Assembly (NCBI GenBank): GCA_905147135.1
Contig: LR990048.1
Coordinates: 17,344,563-17,408,562, forward strand
Direction of reading: 5' to 3'
DNA from: Blastobasis lacticolella
Taxonomy: Eukaryota > Arthropoda > Insecta > Lepidoptera > Blastobasidae
Length of the DNA: 64,000 bases
Position numbers and translations under genes: made by a program. The notes below the pieces were generated by a model that had not been told where the DNA came from, searched no databases, and saw only the letters and a program-made list of their open reading frames with translations. Shown one piece after another: positions 42,784 to 52,491 of the stretch; positions within the stretch are counted from its first letter, which is position 1, and every line of letters begins with the position of its first letter.

Positions 42784-42885
42784 CACAATTCCATCCGGAA
42801 TCTTGTCGAAAAAACCAATTCTGCCATCCACAGAAACAGACACCAAAGCCAAAAACAGAAAACAACCTATGCACAATCTCCACAT
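42784..42885 (-). CDS. Secreted-protein gene, exon 1 with signal peptide
   Basis: ATG at 42885-42883 opens MWRLCIGCFLFLALVSVSVD followed by GRIGFFDKIPDGIV, 34 codons in all. A short N-terminal stretch with one Arg, a Leu/Phe/Val-rich core of about 12 residues and a small-residue region (SVSVDG) form a textbook signal peptide with cleavage likely near residue 21. The donor GGAATTGTG then GTAAGTATT at 42783 is close to consensus and in phase 0. The start was chosen because it is the only ATG that opens the signal peptide and it lies a suitable distance below a TATA box. With exons 2-5 it gives a protein of about 411 residues. The mature form is basic, with just two Cys, no membrane segment and no domain I recognise, so it is secreted or luminal with unknown role. 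Confidence 0.85.
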
Positions 42886-42939
42886 TTCTATTCACTGAAG
42901 GATTCACGAGCAAACTCGAGTAAAGACGAGTAACACTCT

Positions 42940-42988
42940 GTAAGTAATGAGTAGAAACTAGATTAATAAACGGTACTGCTCTTTTATA
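42940..42988 (-). promoter_or_regulatory. TATA box and probable start of the secreted-protein gene
   Basis: TATAAAAG at 42988-42981 on the minus strand stands about 100 bases before the ATG. A start of transcription would be expected 30-40 bases downstream, near TACTCATTAC (about 42955-42946), leaving a 5' untranslated leader of about 60-70 bases. Confidence 0.6.
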
Positions 42989-43019
42989 AGTTCTAAAATA
43001 ATCTGACAAATGTTATAGA

Positions 43020-43429
43020 AGTTGAGATGGGTAGGGCACAATGAACAATGATGGTGTGCTACTGAGGGCTCTGTGATTAAAAAACATTGTCTATTGCTAT
43101 GATATCATTGGCGCGGTCTAGGTACTTCGAAAGTACTTGACTCAGTCTTGCTTAGATTTGTATTTGCCATTAGGCATAGTGAAATAAAGACATACATAAC
43201 ATCGCTTTTTTATTCGTAAGGGTAGGTAAAGACTTCATCGTTACACTTGCTATGTTCCTTACGGATTTATCTCGCTTCTTCCACATCCATTGTCCTTTCC
43301 ATACATGAACGTGAACGCTTAAACACCAACAGCCTCGCGTTCATACAGGGAACCATACCTATATCTTGTTTTTTCTCTTTAAACGCTTAGTTTTTTTTTT
43401 GAGTGTATAGTAGTATAGTAATTGTATTA
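43020..43429. other. Upstream flank of the gene
   Basis: No shared repeat in the first 400 bp above the TATA box, so any proximal regulatory sites should lie here. None identified. Confidence 0.4.
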
Positions 43430-43550
43430 TTATTTATTTTATTTAACATTTTATTGCACACAGTAAAATACATAGAGAAACATCATACATATAGACGACA
43501 CAACAGGCACTACTTATTTCTAAAAGAAATTTCTTCCAGCAGGCCTACAG
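43430..43550 (-). repeat. LINE 3' end
   Basis: TTTAACATTTTATTGCACAC and CTTATTTCTAAAAGAAATTT to CTTCCAGCAGGCC are the 3' end of the family also found at 41.1, 59.2 and 60.3 kb. Confidence 0.7.
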
Positions 43551-43734
43551 TATTGTAATATTAAAGCTAGACCAAGTTTGGTTGGCGTAATTAATTTGTT
43601 TGAGCTACATTTAGTTTTAAATTATAAATTGCAATTTAGTTATTGGCACTACAATTTGATAATGTATCAAATTTAAATAGAATTAAATTGCTGTTGAGCT
43701 GTGAAATAAATAACTTAAATAAATTATGGTACGC

Positions 43735-43945
43735 TTCATTGTTGATCGTTCAGCCGCTTTGGTTCAACCTTTATAACGCGTACGGCTAAGGAATGAAACA
43801 CGTTGCCTGAGGGTATGTTCTCTGATCCTTATAATCGCCTTTAAGGTGAAGGGGCTGTTGCTAGACAGGCATGTTCCAACTTCGGCCGATTTGTCACTTA
43901 TTTGGAGATGATATGGCAGTCAAATGCCTGGCTAGTGCAATAAGA
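43735..43945 (+). pseudogene. Jockey/CR1-like LINE C-terminus
   Basis: ACGCGTACGGCTAAGGAATG, GCTGTTGCTAGACAGGCATG and GCAGTCAAATGCCTGGC match the RLFLDRHAPS family 3' end, with several shifts. Confidence 0.75.
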
Positions 43946-44273
43946 AAAAACAACGATTGACCTAAAGAAAAGTGTTTTATTAAAATTTGTTTAGCGAGTC
44001 AGATGTCAGATGTCGAAGAAGAATTAATTGCAATGCAAAACGGGTGGTCCGTCGTGTGGCTGTTTTGTATGCATAAACTTATACCAAACTCTTTGGTTCT
44101 ATGTGTATGTCTGTAGCAATGTATCTCCTAATAAGACAGCTTTCGAGGCGGTTTCCTTTGACTGACAACTTTAATTGAGACAGTTCTGTCTGAGCTTTGT
44201 TTAAAATAATTGATTCAGTTGTTTGGGAAATGTTTGAATATATGTAGACTTTGTAGACTTAGTTGAACACTAA
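43946..44273. other. Unassigned DNA
   Basis: No recognised feature. Confidence 0.4.
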
Positions 44274-44693
44274 CTGGGCTTCGATTCTGGTACGGAAATC
44301 GTCTCAGTTGCAGTAACATTACAATTGCATCGCATGTCAAACGTGTGATTGTTATTCAAATGACAGATGTTGAGTTGCAACTTTCAAGAGTTCGAACTTT
44401 TCCACAATTCCTTTTCTGGTACTTTAGTTGCATTACGGTTTTATATGGCTGTTGTACTCCAATAAATAAATAATTAAATAAATTACTAATTTGCATATTT
44501 CTTAGTTGTCAAACTGCCTTCAATTCTGTCAACGAAAACGAGTCAAAGGTCGAACAATGATTTAACTGCAATTTAACTGGTATGATGCTGGGACTGACTC
44601 GATATCTCGACGTAGTTATAGTAACATCACAGTTACATTGCAACATAATAACAACTGCATTGCACACCAGAATCGGTACCCTGATGCTCTTAC
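44274..44693 (+). mobile_element. Non-autonomous inverted-end element, copy 1
   Basis: About 420 bp, from CTGGGCTTCGATTCTGGTAC to CAGAATCGGTACCCTG; the two ends are imperfect inverses over 16-20 bp. A copy in opposite orientation lies at 48230-48627. It contains AATAAATAAATAATTAAATA-like AT repeats in the middle and no coding capacity. Confidence 0.75.
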
Positions 44694-44914
44694 GGTAAGG
44701 GAAAATATCGTGATGAAATCACATTTAGGCGTCTGAATGTGTAACCATGATTCAATCTAGTCCGGGTCCCCTGTTAGCGGTTACGGAGGTCAGCAGGCCT
44801 TCCACTATAATTACCTGATCTGCCAAATCCTGAATCATGGTAAAGACAGACCCTGGGCCCTCGTGCGCTAGAGAATAAGCGGTTTATTAACGCCAATATG
44901 ATGATGATGATGAG
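44694..44914 (+). repeat. SINE-B copy, head missing
   Basis: ATGCTCTTACGGTAAGGGAA to AACGCCAATATGATGATGAT, directly abutting the preceding element. Confidence 0.85.
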
Positions 44915-45094
44915 ACTTTGTCAGGGGTTTTGCGCCGTCTGTATGTAAGGTTTGGTTATTTTCCATTTTAATAATCTTAAAGCTATTTACAAACAAGCGA
45001 CAAACGAAAAGACATGCCACCTGATGGGCGATAACTATCGCTGATGACACTTATTATTTAAGCGACTAAATCTTAGTAGCTTTTGCCCGTGACT

Positions 45095-45307
45095 AGGTCC
45101 ACGTCAAATTCAGTTATAACGTTTCAGACCCTTTCCCGCGGGAACCACATTGAATTTCGGGATAAGTTATAGTATTATAGTACCTATATACTATTCTATT
45201 TTACTGCAAAATTTCGTCAAGATCCGTTCAGTATTTTTGCGTGAAGGAGTAATAAACATCCTAACATACAACCATCCATCACAAACTTTCACATTTATAA
45301 TATAGGT
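45095..45307 (+). repeat. Dispersed lepidopteran repeat
   Basis: GCTTTTGCCCGTGACTAGGT, AAATTTCGTCAAGATCCGTT and CACATTTATAATATAGG are hallmarks of a very common lepidopteran repeat that starts TTTGCCCGCG and ends TTTATAATAT. Class uncertain. Confidence 0.65.
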
Positions 45308-45535
45308 ACTAGTGAACCCGGCGCGACTTAGTTCGCGTACACCTACTTCACCCCTATCTACTCTTTTTTCTTATTTATAAACTTGCCTCTTGAATCACTC
45401 TATCTATTGTTGAAAACTGTATTGAATTCCGTTGCGTAGCTAAAAAGATCTAAGCATACGTATATACAGACAGCGGGAATTATGGGACTTTGTTTTATAC
45501 TATGTATTTGCAGAAGTAGGTTTAGTAGTATATCT
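45308..45535 (+). repeat. Dispersed repeat, copy 1
   Basis: ACTAGTGAACCCGGCGCGAC, AGATCTAAGCATACG and GACTTTGTTTTATACTATGT recur in the same order at 47090-47375. Confidence 0.75.
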
Positions 45536-45829
45536 TACCAATTAGACTCGACCACACCCAAATGCCTATTCACTCATGCCTTAAAAATCATCACCAAGTT
45601 ATTTTAGCTAGAATGCGTTTCACCCAGATGCCTAATACCTTAAAAGTCATCACCGCGTCACTTAGCTAGAACGCGGCGATAGATTCAGTCACTTGTGGAA
45701 TACTCGTAAGGGGTGATACGCGTTTTTCACGTCAAGAAGTCGCGACTCGTGACACTGCTCGGGAAAGATTCGGGCTGACTCATGCAGGCTGTGGTACACT
45801 GGGGGATCGCGAGAAAAGATTGTTGATAG
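45536..45829. other. Unassigned DNA
   Basis: A local near-repeat (CCAAATGCCTATTC and CCAGATGCCTAATA with ATCACCAAG and ATCACCGCG) is present at 45557-45655; nothing else. Confidence 0.4.
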
Positions 45830-45990
45830 ACAAAAGCTAGTCAAAAGCCATTACTTCATTCGCGTACGATTCAGTTATTATGTACCGAACCCGTTCTGCG
45901 AGAACCACATTGAATTGTGAGCTAAGTTAGGGTCTATGCGCTCTCTGGGCCATAAGCTACGTTACAAGAAAATTTCATTAAAATCCGGTT
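45830..45990 (+). repeat. Dispersed lepidopteran repeat, second partial copy
   Basis: CATTCGCGTACGATTCAG, GAGAACCACATTGAATT and AATTTCATTAAAATCCGGTT match 45095-45307. Confidence 0.6.
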
Positions 45991-46430
45991 CCATCAAATT
46001 CCATTTAATTTCAGAAAATGAAGCAGACGAGGTTTACTAAGACCGAAGCAAGTGGAATATTGAGGTCTCTGCCTACCGCTACTATACATAATATTAGCTG
46101 ATAATATTACAGTACAAGGAGCTTGGAAAGTTTGAAGTTAAGTTGCAGGGTTGCTATAAAATAATGGTTTTGCTTTGTTTAATGCGGATTAATGTAAATT
46201 ATATTTAAACATAACGAGTCTATTGGTTGTGACACGTCACGTTAGATGGCACTGGATGTCTGTTAGGAATTTAGGGATTCAATGTCGTTGTACGTTTCCA
46301 CCGGAAGTATGTAATATATTTGTAACATCTCTAGTAAACGGGTTACGAACAGTTTTAAAGTAGTGTTTTATTCAACGACTCGGGCTCTTTGCGCGAATTG
46401 TTTACTCTTTATTTACAAGTACAATACAAT
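45991..46430. other. Unassigned DNA
   Basis: No recognised feature. Confidence 0.4.
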
Positions 46431-46651
46431 GACGACTTGAGTGGTTCAATGGTCAACATGCCACGCAAGAGGTCCCGGGTTTGATTCCCGGCCGGGCAGA
46501 AATTGAAATGATAAATTTTAATTTCTTTTACGGGTCTGGGTGTTCTATGTATAATAAGTATGTATTTAAAAGTATTTAAGTAGTATATCAGTTATCTAGC
46601 ACCCATAGCACAAGCTTTGCTTAGTTTGGGGCTAGATGGCGCTGTGTGAAA
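46431..46651 (+). repeat. SINE-A copy
   Basis: GACGACTTGAGTGGTTCAAT, box B GGTTTGATTCCCGGCC and the end TAGATGGCGCTGTGTGAAAA. Instead of a poly-A tail it runs into an inverted copy of its own end. Confidence 0.9.
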
Positions 46652-46703
46652 ATTCACACAGCGCCATCTAGCCCCATATTCGTGGACAAATGTCCACGAA
46701 TAT
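46628..46703. repeat. Two back-to-back palindromes at a SINE-A end
   Basis: 46628-46675 is a near-perfect palindrome (23 of 24 pairs) made of the SINE-A end GGGGCTAGATGGCGCTGTGT and its inverse. 46676-46703 is a second palindrome, ATATTCGTGGACA and its exact inverse around AA. No bases separate them. Confidence 0.95.
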
Positions 46704-46938
46704 TTATTTATTTATTTAATGAAAGCGGTTCTATTCAGAATTATACTGGACTTGGCCCTCTAAACGTAGTCGGCAGACAACAATCTGTACTTCAAATAAT
46801 CATAAATCAGTAAGAATATTTCCAAGCTGATAATAATAGCATTTGCATGCCGAGTTAAGAGGTAACTAAATCGTATGATATTCATTATAGAAATGAAAAA
46901 TATTTTGTATACCATCAAGCCAGATTTGCTTACTATGG

Positions 46939-47009
46939 TTATAACAAGCGCCCAAGTGCGTTTCGAAATTGTACGAATTTGGCTGTCATATAGCCAGCGC
47001 TTGTTATAA
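46939..47009. repeat. Short perfect inverted repeat
   Basis: TTATAACAAGCGC at 46939-46951 and its exact inverse at 46997-47009, 45 bases apart. Possibly the core of a small inverted-repeat element. Confidence 0.6.
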
Positions 47010-47089
47010 TTCGTTTCATACAAATTCATATAAATTTAAAGAGTGCCCGTTACTAGTCATTGTAGAATTATTATCAGTATTTTAAACTA

Positions 47090-47375
47090 GTGGACCTGGC
47101 GCGACTTCGTTAGCGTGGAGGCCTACCCCTACCCTACACCTACCATACACCACCCTATACCTACTCAATATATACTCTACACCTACCATACACCTGCTTT
47201 GCCCATATTTACCCTATTTTTCTTGCATTTAAACCACACTCTTAAATGACTCTATGTATTGTTCAAAACCACATTAAAATCCATTGCGAAGTTCAAAAGA
47301 TCTAAGCATACATAGGGAGGGACAGACAGCGTGAAGCAACTTTGTTTTTTTGTACTATGTAGGTATTTCTAAATA
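47090..47375 (+). repeat. Dispersed repeat, copy 2
   Basis: Matches 45308-45535, with an added run of TACACC-type repeats (47130-47200) near the 5' side. Confidence 0.75.
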
Positions 47376-47781
47376 TCTATTTCTCTCCCGGTGTGCCCTC
47401 AGCGTTCCGACAGCCCTTAACTGCTCGGGAGGTGACTCTCACTTTTGAAGCACTCTCCAGACCCCGCCATAAGGAAGGGGCATTTTTTACTGAACCCATG
47501 AAAAATGTACCAAGTGTTGCCAGGGGAGTGCTCAATGTTATTCTCAGTTCTTTAAAGAAGCCATTTCATTTTGGAAAGTTGCGAGAAGCGATGTTTGTGT
47601 GACGTATAATGTATTGGGCTAGCCAATCCCATTCGTACCAATGAATGATTCAGTTTAACTTTTTTATTTAAAGGTAGGATTGAAATATTACACGATGCAA
47701 GCAATTCGGGAATATCTGTACTTTCGTCTCGTTCGTATAGCCTAATGCTAGGTCTAATGCTCGATTTCCATTATTCAAGTA
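47376..47781. other. Unassigned DNA
   Basis: The frame 47393-47602 has no gene context. Nothing recognised. Confidence 0.4.
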
Positions 47782-47920
47782 CTAGCACAAGTGTGTCCTT
47801 GACAAAGCTCGCGCCGCGAGAGAGCGTTTGTCTCTTTCTCTCAATTCTAAGACGAAAGAGATAGCAATACCTATGTCGCGCTTTTTCTCGCTTATCGCGC
47901 GCGTGAGCAACTTGTGCTAG
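47782..47920. mobile_element. Small inverted-repeat element
   Basis: CTAGCACAAGT at 47782-47792 and its exact inverse at 47910-47920. The interior has GC-rich CGCG and TCTC/GAGA runs unlike the surroundings. Confidence 0.5.
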
Positions 47921-47962
47921 GTTTTATGACAGTGACTGTTTACATTAGAGCGAGTCCAGTGC

Positions 47963-48045
47963 TAGCCGTGTGGACCGGCTGAGTAGAATATCAGCAATCC
48001 CTTACACTCGTGGGTGTCGTACAAGGCGACCAATGTTTTCGAGGC
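47963..48045 (+). repeat. SINE-C head fragment
   Basis: GCCGTGTGGACCGGCTGAGT, CACTCGTGGGTGTCGTACAA and AATGTTTTCGAGGC form the first third of SINE-C, ending where a SINE-B copy begins. Confidence 0.8.
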
Positions 48046-48182
48046 TGCCTTCACCACGATCCAGGATTTGGCAGATCAGATAATTACAGTAGCGACTGCA
48101 ATCTGACCAAATTGGACATAGTTACACATTCAGTCGCCTGAAGGTGCAGGTTTCAACACAATGTTTACCCTCATCGTAAGAT
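48046..48182 (-). repeat. SINE-B fragment
   Basis: ACGATCCAGGATTTGGCAGA to TTACCCTCATCGTAAG, minus strand, truncated at both ends. Confidence 0.8.
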
Positions 48183-48229
48183 ACAGCCGGCCACTATACA
48201 CTGTGCTAAATTTAACTGTTACACCACGC

Positions 48230-48627
48230 CAGGGTACCGATTCTGGTGTGCAATTGTTATTATGTTGCAATGTAACTGTGATGTTACTATAACTACGTCG
48301 AGGTAACGAGTCAGTTCCAGCATCATCCTAGTTAAATTGCAGTTAAATCATTGTTCGACCTTTGACACGTTTTCGTTGACAGAATTGAAGGCAGTTTGAC
48401 AACTAAGAAAGATGCAACTTAGGAATTTATTTATTTATTGGAGTACCAACAGCCATATAAAACCATAATGCAACTAAAGTACCAGAAAACGAATTGTGGA
48501 AAAGTTCGAACTCATGAGAGTTACAACTCAACATCTGCCATTTGAATAACAATTACACGTTTGACATGCGATGCAATTATAATGTTACTGCAACTGAGAC
48601 GATTTCCGTACCAGAATCGAAGCCCAG
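48230..48627 (-). mobile_element. Non-autonomous inverted-end element, copy 2
   Basis: Inverse of 44274-44693 throughout: CAGGGTACCGATTCTGGTGT at the left and GTACCAGAATCGAAGCCCAG at the right. Small gaps, including a shorter AT-rich centre. Confidence 0.8.
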
Positions 48628-48850
48628 TGGCGATAAGTGCTTTGGAGAATCGATTGAGAGGGTGCGCAAGGAGTGCACTTACCACTTGCAAGGCTTGCAA
48701 GGGAAGTTGACTCGCTACTCTCCGATCGGTATACACCACTTACTCACTGTACTTGCCATCTTCGCTAAACACTCGACTAATGTAAATCGGGCCTAACGCC
48801 TACAGGTACGATCTAAAGCGCAATAATGTCTCATTAGACTTCACGAATAT

Positions 48851-48875
48851 AAGAGAGGTAGGGCATAGCGGGGTA
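48851..48875 (+). repeat. SINE-D copy, part before the MITE
   Basis: AAGAGAGGTAGGGCATAGCG then GGGTA, the 5' end as at 41126. Confidence 0.85.
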
Positions 48876-49126
48876 GAGCTCGTCTAGTCTAAGATGACGC
48901 GCCCCACTACTTAGTTAGTTGATTTCGATGTGTGAGTGCAAATATTGATAACGACACTTCATCTGTGTGGGAGCCAATGAACGACGCGTATTCCTACGTT
49001 TGAATTTCACCGGCAACTGAATGACCAATTACAACGGCATTTGTATATGTATTGCGTCCATATTTTAAACTTGCTTGAGTGCGGTAATGCGATAGTGGGG
49101 CGCGTCATTTTAAATTAGACGAGCTC
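48876..49126. mobile_element. TA-flanked MITE inserted in SINE-D
   Basis: 251 bp with inverted termini GAGCTCGTCTAGTCTAAGAT continuing to 34 bp (three mismatches). Flanked by TA at 48874-48875 and 49127-49128. The unfilled site GGGGTATCTCG is present in the SINE-D copy at 41150, proving a TA duplication. This fits Tc1/mariner-type cut-and-paste. No coding capacity. Confidence 0.95.
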
Positions 49127-49445
49127 TATCTCGTTCGAATTGGAGCCGCCCGACTGGGGAAGTACCTCCACCTTACAGAATATCTTTATAATACTCTTTT
49201 AAATAGTATTGTGTTTCTGCCGGTGAGTAAGGTTTCCAGTGTTCCATGGGGTGGGGATTTGGGGAACCGTGGCTTTGGCAGTGGAGTAACATTTGCCTTT
49301 TGCTGCCAGAGCAACGTGTTATAGAGGTAGGCAACGCATTAGCGATACTTTTGGTGTTGCTAATGTCTATAGGCAGTGGTGACCACTTTCCATCGGGTGG
49401 CCCGCTTGCCTGTTTGCTACCGCATGACATAAAAAAAAAAAAAAA
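49127..49445 (+). repeat. SINE-D copy, part after the MITE
   Basis: TATCTCGTTCGAATTGGAGC to the LINE-like end and poly-A, closely matching 41152-41484. Confidence 0.9.
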
Positions 49446-49544
49446 ATTCACTTTTTTCTTTTGTTACTATAGTAAGGATAAAAAGTGAAACTGCCAAGAG
49501 GTAAGGCACCCCGGTTTTTTACTGATTGAACCCACACATGAGGA

Positions 49545-49692
49545 TGTGACCCACAATGAGTATTGTTGATACGAAAAGTCAAATTTTGGGCAAAAAAAAA
49601 AATTATTTATGCCAGAATGTGCACGGGCTGACCAACGTTCTGTGGGTCTCCTAAACGTCTCCTATCACAACAAAGTGGATTTTTTCTTGTAC
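49545..49692. repeat. Dispersed repeat, left part of interrupted copy
   Basis: ACGAAAAGTCAAATTTTGGG to ACAAAGTGGATTTTTTCTTG, related to 8120-8300. Ends in the SINE-B target site TTTTTCTTGTAC. Confidence 0.7.
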
Positions 49693-50055
49693 CTGATCAT
49701 CATCATCATCATCATGGCGTTAATGTCCCGGTTGTGATCTCGCGCACGAGGGATCTCCGCCTTGACCATGATCCAGGATTTGGCAGATCAGGTAATTACA
49801 GTGGAGCGACTGCCATCTGACCTCCGTGAAGCTGCTACCAGGGGAACCTGACCAGATTGGATCATGGTTACACATCCAGTCATCTGAATATGCAGGTTAC
49901 ATCGCGATGTTTTCCCTCGCCGTAAGAGCATCGGTTAGTATTCAACTAATGTACATAACTCAGAAAACAGTCATTGGTACATGGCCGGAGCGCAATTCGA
50001 ACCCGGGACCTCTGGCTTTCGAGTCGAATACTCTTACCGCTCGGCCACCGACGTT
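49693..50055 (-). repeat. SINE-B copy, full length with target duplication
   Basis: 363 bp on the minus strand. The right end is the tRNA-like head (TACCGCTCGGCCACCGACG, box B AATTCGAACCCGGGACCTCT inverted) and the left end an (ATC)n tail. TTTTTCTTGTAC occurs on both sides (49681-49692 and 50056-50067). Confidence 0.95.
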
Positions 50056-50067
50056 TTTTTCTTGTAC

Positions 50068-50110
50068 TCGATGACGTACGATAACATACGGCGCCCTCTC
50101 AGTCTATATG
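50068..50110. repeat. Dispersed repeat, right part
   Basis: TCGATGACGTACGATAACAT and ACGGCGCCCTCTCAGTC complete the interrupted copy. Confidence 0.65.
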
Positions 50111-50539
50111 CATAGTAGCGATATCTCTTCCTAGTCGACTTTGTTCTAGGACGCATGTGATAGAAATAGATGGAGGATGTTATCCTGCTTCCTGTGTGCT
50201 TGATAGTTATTGATATTAACTGTTCATAGTGTTAATATGTACGTCCTACGAACATGATCTTGTTCACATCCTGTGTAATTAACGCTAGTAGAAGTTACTA
50301 TAAATATGTATAAGTGTGGAAAGTACACTGAGGCATTATAGCAAAAATCACGTGCTACATCTGTGTGGGAGCGCCTCCATACTTTTGCATGGATGACATT
50401 CATAATTCAAAATATGTACTTTTAGAAGCAAAAACTTGTTAACCGATGAATGTTTGCTCATGTTATTACCAAATAATGACGATCATCATTATACAGGCGC
50501 AAGGAATTTTCCTGAAAGAGTCTTTACGTTATTGGAATG
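50111..50539. other. Unassigned DNA
   Basis: No recognised feature. Confidence 0.4.
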
Positions 50540-50710
50540 TGGTCATATAAGCATAAATGCCCTGGTAGTAATCTCGGGCGAGAGGGCCGTGCTCCGTCTT
50601 GACCATTATCCAGGATTTGGCAGATCAGGTAATTATAGTGGAGCGACTGCAAACTGACCTCCGTGACTCTGTTAACGGGGGAACCTGACCAGATTGGATC
50701 ATGTTTACAC
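50540..50710 (-). repeat. SINE-B copy, head missing
   Basis: GCATAAATGCCCTGGTAGTA (worn tail) to CCTGACCAGATTGGATCATG, minus strand. Confidence 0.8.
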
Positions 50711-51031
50711 AGTCTGTGTTTACGCTATCGATTTCTACGTTAATGTACTGCATATGTACATCCTATACGTTCTTCCAATGTTGTATTCATACATTTCGCT
50801 CACGAAATTATTTTCATGCACGTTCTACTGAGCCAAACTAGCCGTACGTAACATCTGTACGTAAAATGAAATTATTTAAGGGTAGGTATTTACTCGTTCT
50901 ATTACTTTTTATTTCTTATGGAATATATAATACTTCAACAGCACGTAAGTATGTAATTTAAAAATCAATTAAGTAATTAATTTGAAAAACAGTTTAAAAA
51001 CGGCTTTCTAACAACAACAAATTTGACTTTA
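50711..51031. other. Unassigned DNA
   Basis: No recognised feature. Confidence 0.4.
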
Positions 51032-51120
51032 GCTCCCCTTTCGTGGGAGAGGCCCTGCAGTGGACTGTTATGGGCTGTGATGCGTGTGTGTTTGTGTGTA
51101 TGCGTGCGTGCGTTTCGGTT
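51032..51120 (+). repeat. SINE-C 3' end and GT microsatellite
   Basis: CTCCCCTTTCGTGGGAGAGG to GACTGTTATGGGCTGTGATG, followed by GTGTGTGTTTGTGTGTATGC-type repeats where the (GAT)n tail would be. Confidence 0.75.
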
Positions 51121-52079
51121 TATCTACTACACTGTGTTGTGTCCTGTAGTTGGAGATGAAATAAAAGATTAAAAATGTAAACACACAACTATTAATGTCA
51201 AAGGGACTAATCCAGGGGTATAAAACCTTTTGTTTGCAATACCAAATGGTTATGCATCACGCACACTCTTCAGTGTGATTTACAATGGCTGGTGAACTTT
51301 ATAAACGGTATTATTATTTGAGAAATTAATTAAATATCTCTCGGCTTCTGTCAATCCCTTACTTTCCAAGCCTCTGCAATTATGTACTGTAACAACGAAC
51401 CAAAGGTTTAAAATTTCTTACCATTACCAGTGGCATAAATGAAAACTACCTACCCATATTTGATATGTCCATGTCATACCACAAATATAAAAAAAACATT
51501 TCCCTATTTAATTCAGTGAAATATTTTAAAATATTCATATGATTTTATTTCATTTTGAATGTAATAATTTTAATCAATATTTCAATTTTTTTAAATAATT
51601 CTCCATTTGGGTTATCTTTTTTATAGTAGCAACCCATTTGTTTACATTTTATATCTTTAATTCGATCTCGCACTATATAATTTTTTTTCTCTATGGTTAT
51701 GTGTTTCTGTCTAATGTTTACAATCTCCTTCATATTTGTCCGCAGTTGTTTCTTCGGTTGTGAGTGAGCTGGGTAATGGATATTGCTGTAACTACTTAAA
51801 CTTTGTTTTTACTACGAACTAGTGGTGACATGAGTGAAGTAGTGATGATTATTATTACTTTAATCGCCTAGAGTAATTTCTATAGATTATAGGTATAAGG
51901 TTGATGTTCTTATCCCATGTTAAGTTAATTGAGTGCCATATTGTATAAACGTAGTCACACTTATTCGTAGTTTTGCTCATGTATGTATATGCATATTTAA
52001 ATTTATATAAGTGTGGATCTATTATTGGCATCCAATGATGTAATTTGAATTTTACGAAGTTTATATAGCTGGTGATTCA
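51121..52079. other. Unassigned AT-rich DNA
   Basis: No splice-flanked frame or shared repeat. The last part, from about 51770, may be the 3' untranslated region of the LINE tail that follows. Confidence 0.4.
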
Positions 52080-52106
52080 CCGAAATAAATAAAATAAAAT
52101 AAAATA
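52080..52106 (+). repeat. LINE tail (AAATA/AAAAT)n
   Basis: CCGAAATAAATAAAATAAAA is the tail type seen on the 39.4-kb LINE, here on the plus strand. Confidence 0.55.
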
Positions 52107-52491
52107 TAGGTGCAACATGTCTGGTTCCAAAAATATGTCACCATACATCTGCCAATCTATCATAGCACACGTAATAACAATACAAAGCGAGTTCTATTTC
52201 GAGGTACAAACGCCGATGACCGAAAACGAAAACTCTGCTCGGAAGCCGTCGCCTGTCCATTATGTAACCAAGCTGGGGTCCCGATAAAATATTCATCGTC
52301 GTAAGAGCGTTTCTGTGTCGCTGTCAACGATGTCCGGCCGGACCGTGGTGTTGCAGACGGTTAATTACGCGGCTATTTTAAGAAGTTCCCGGCTGCTATT
52401 GCAGTTTTAGTGGCTGAGTGTATTTTCGTTTTCGATACTGGAAATGATAATTTTCAGTATCGTAAGATATTCCCAGTCAGATTGGTATTTT
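52107..52491. other. Unassigned DNA
   Basis: Somewhat GC-richer than its surroundings (52200-52400), no shared repeat, no convincing exon. Confidence 0.4.

Noticed and set aside
48542..48796. 84-codon plus-strand frame
   Set aside because: It starts inside the inverted-end element copy 2 and crosses its border.
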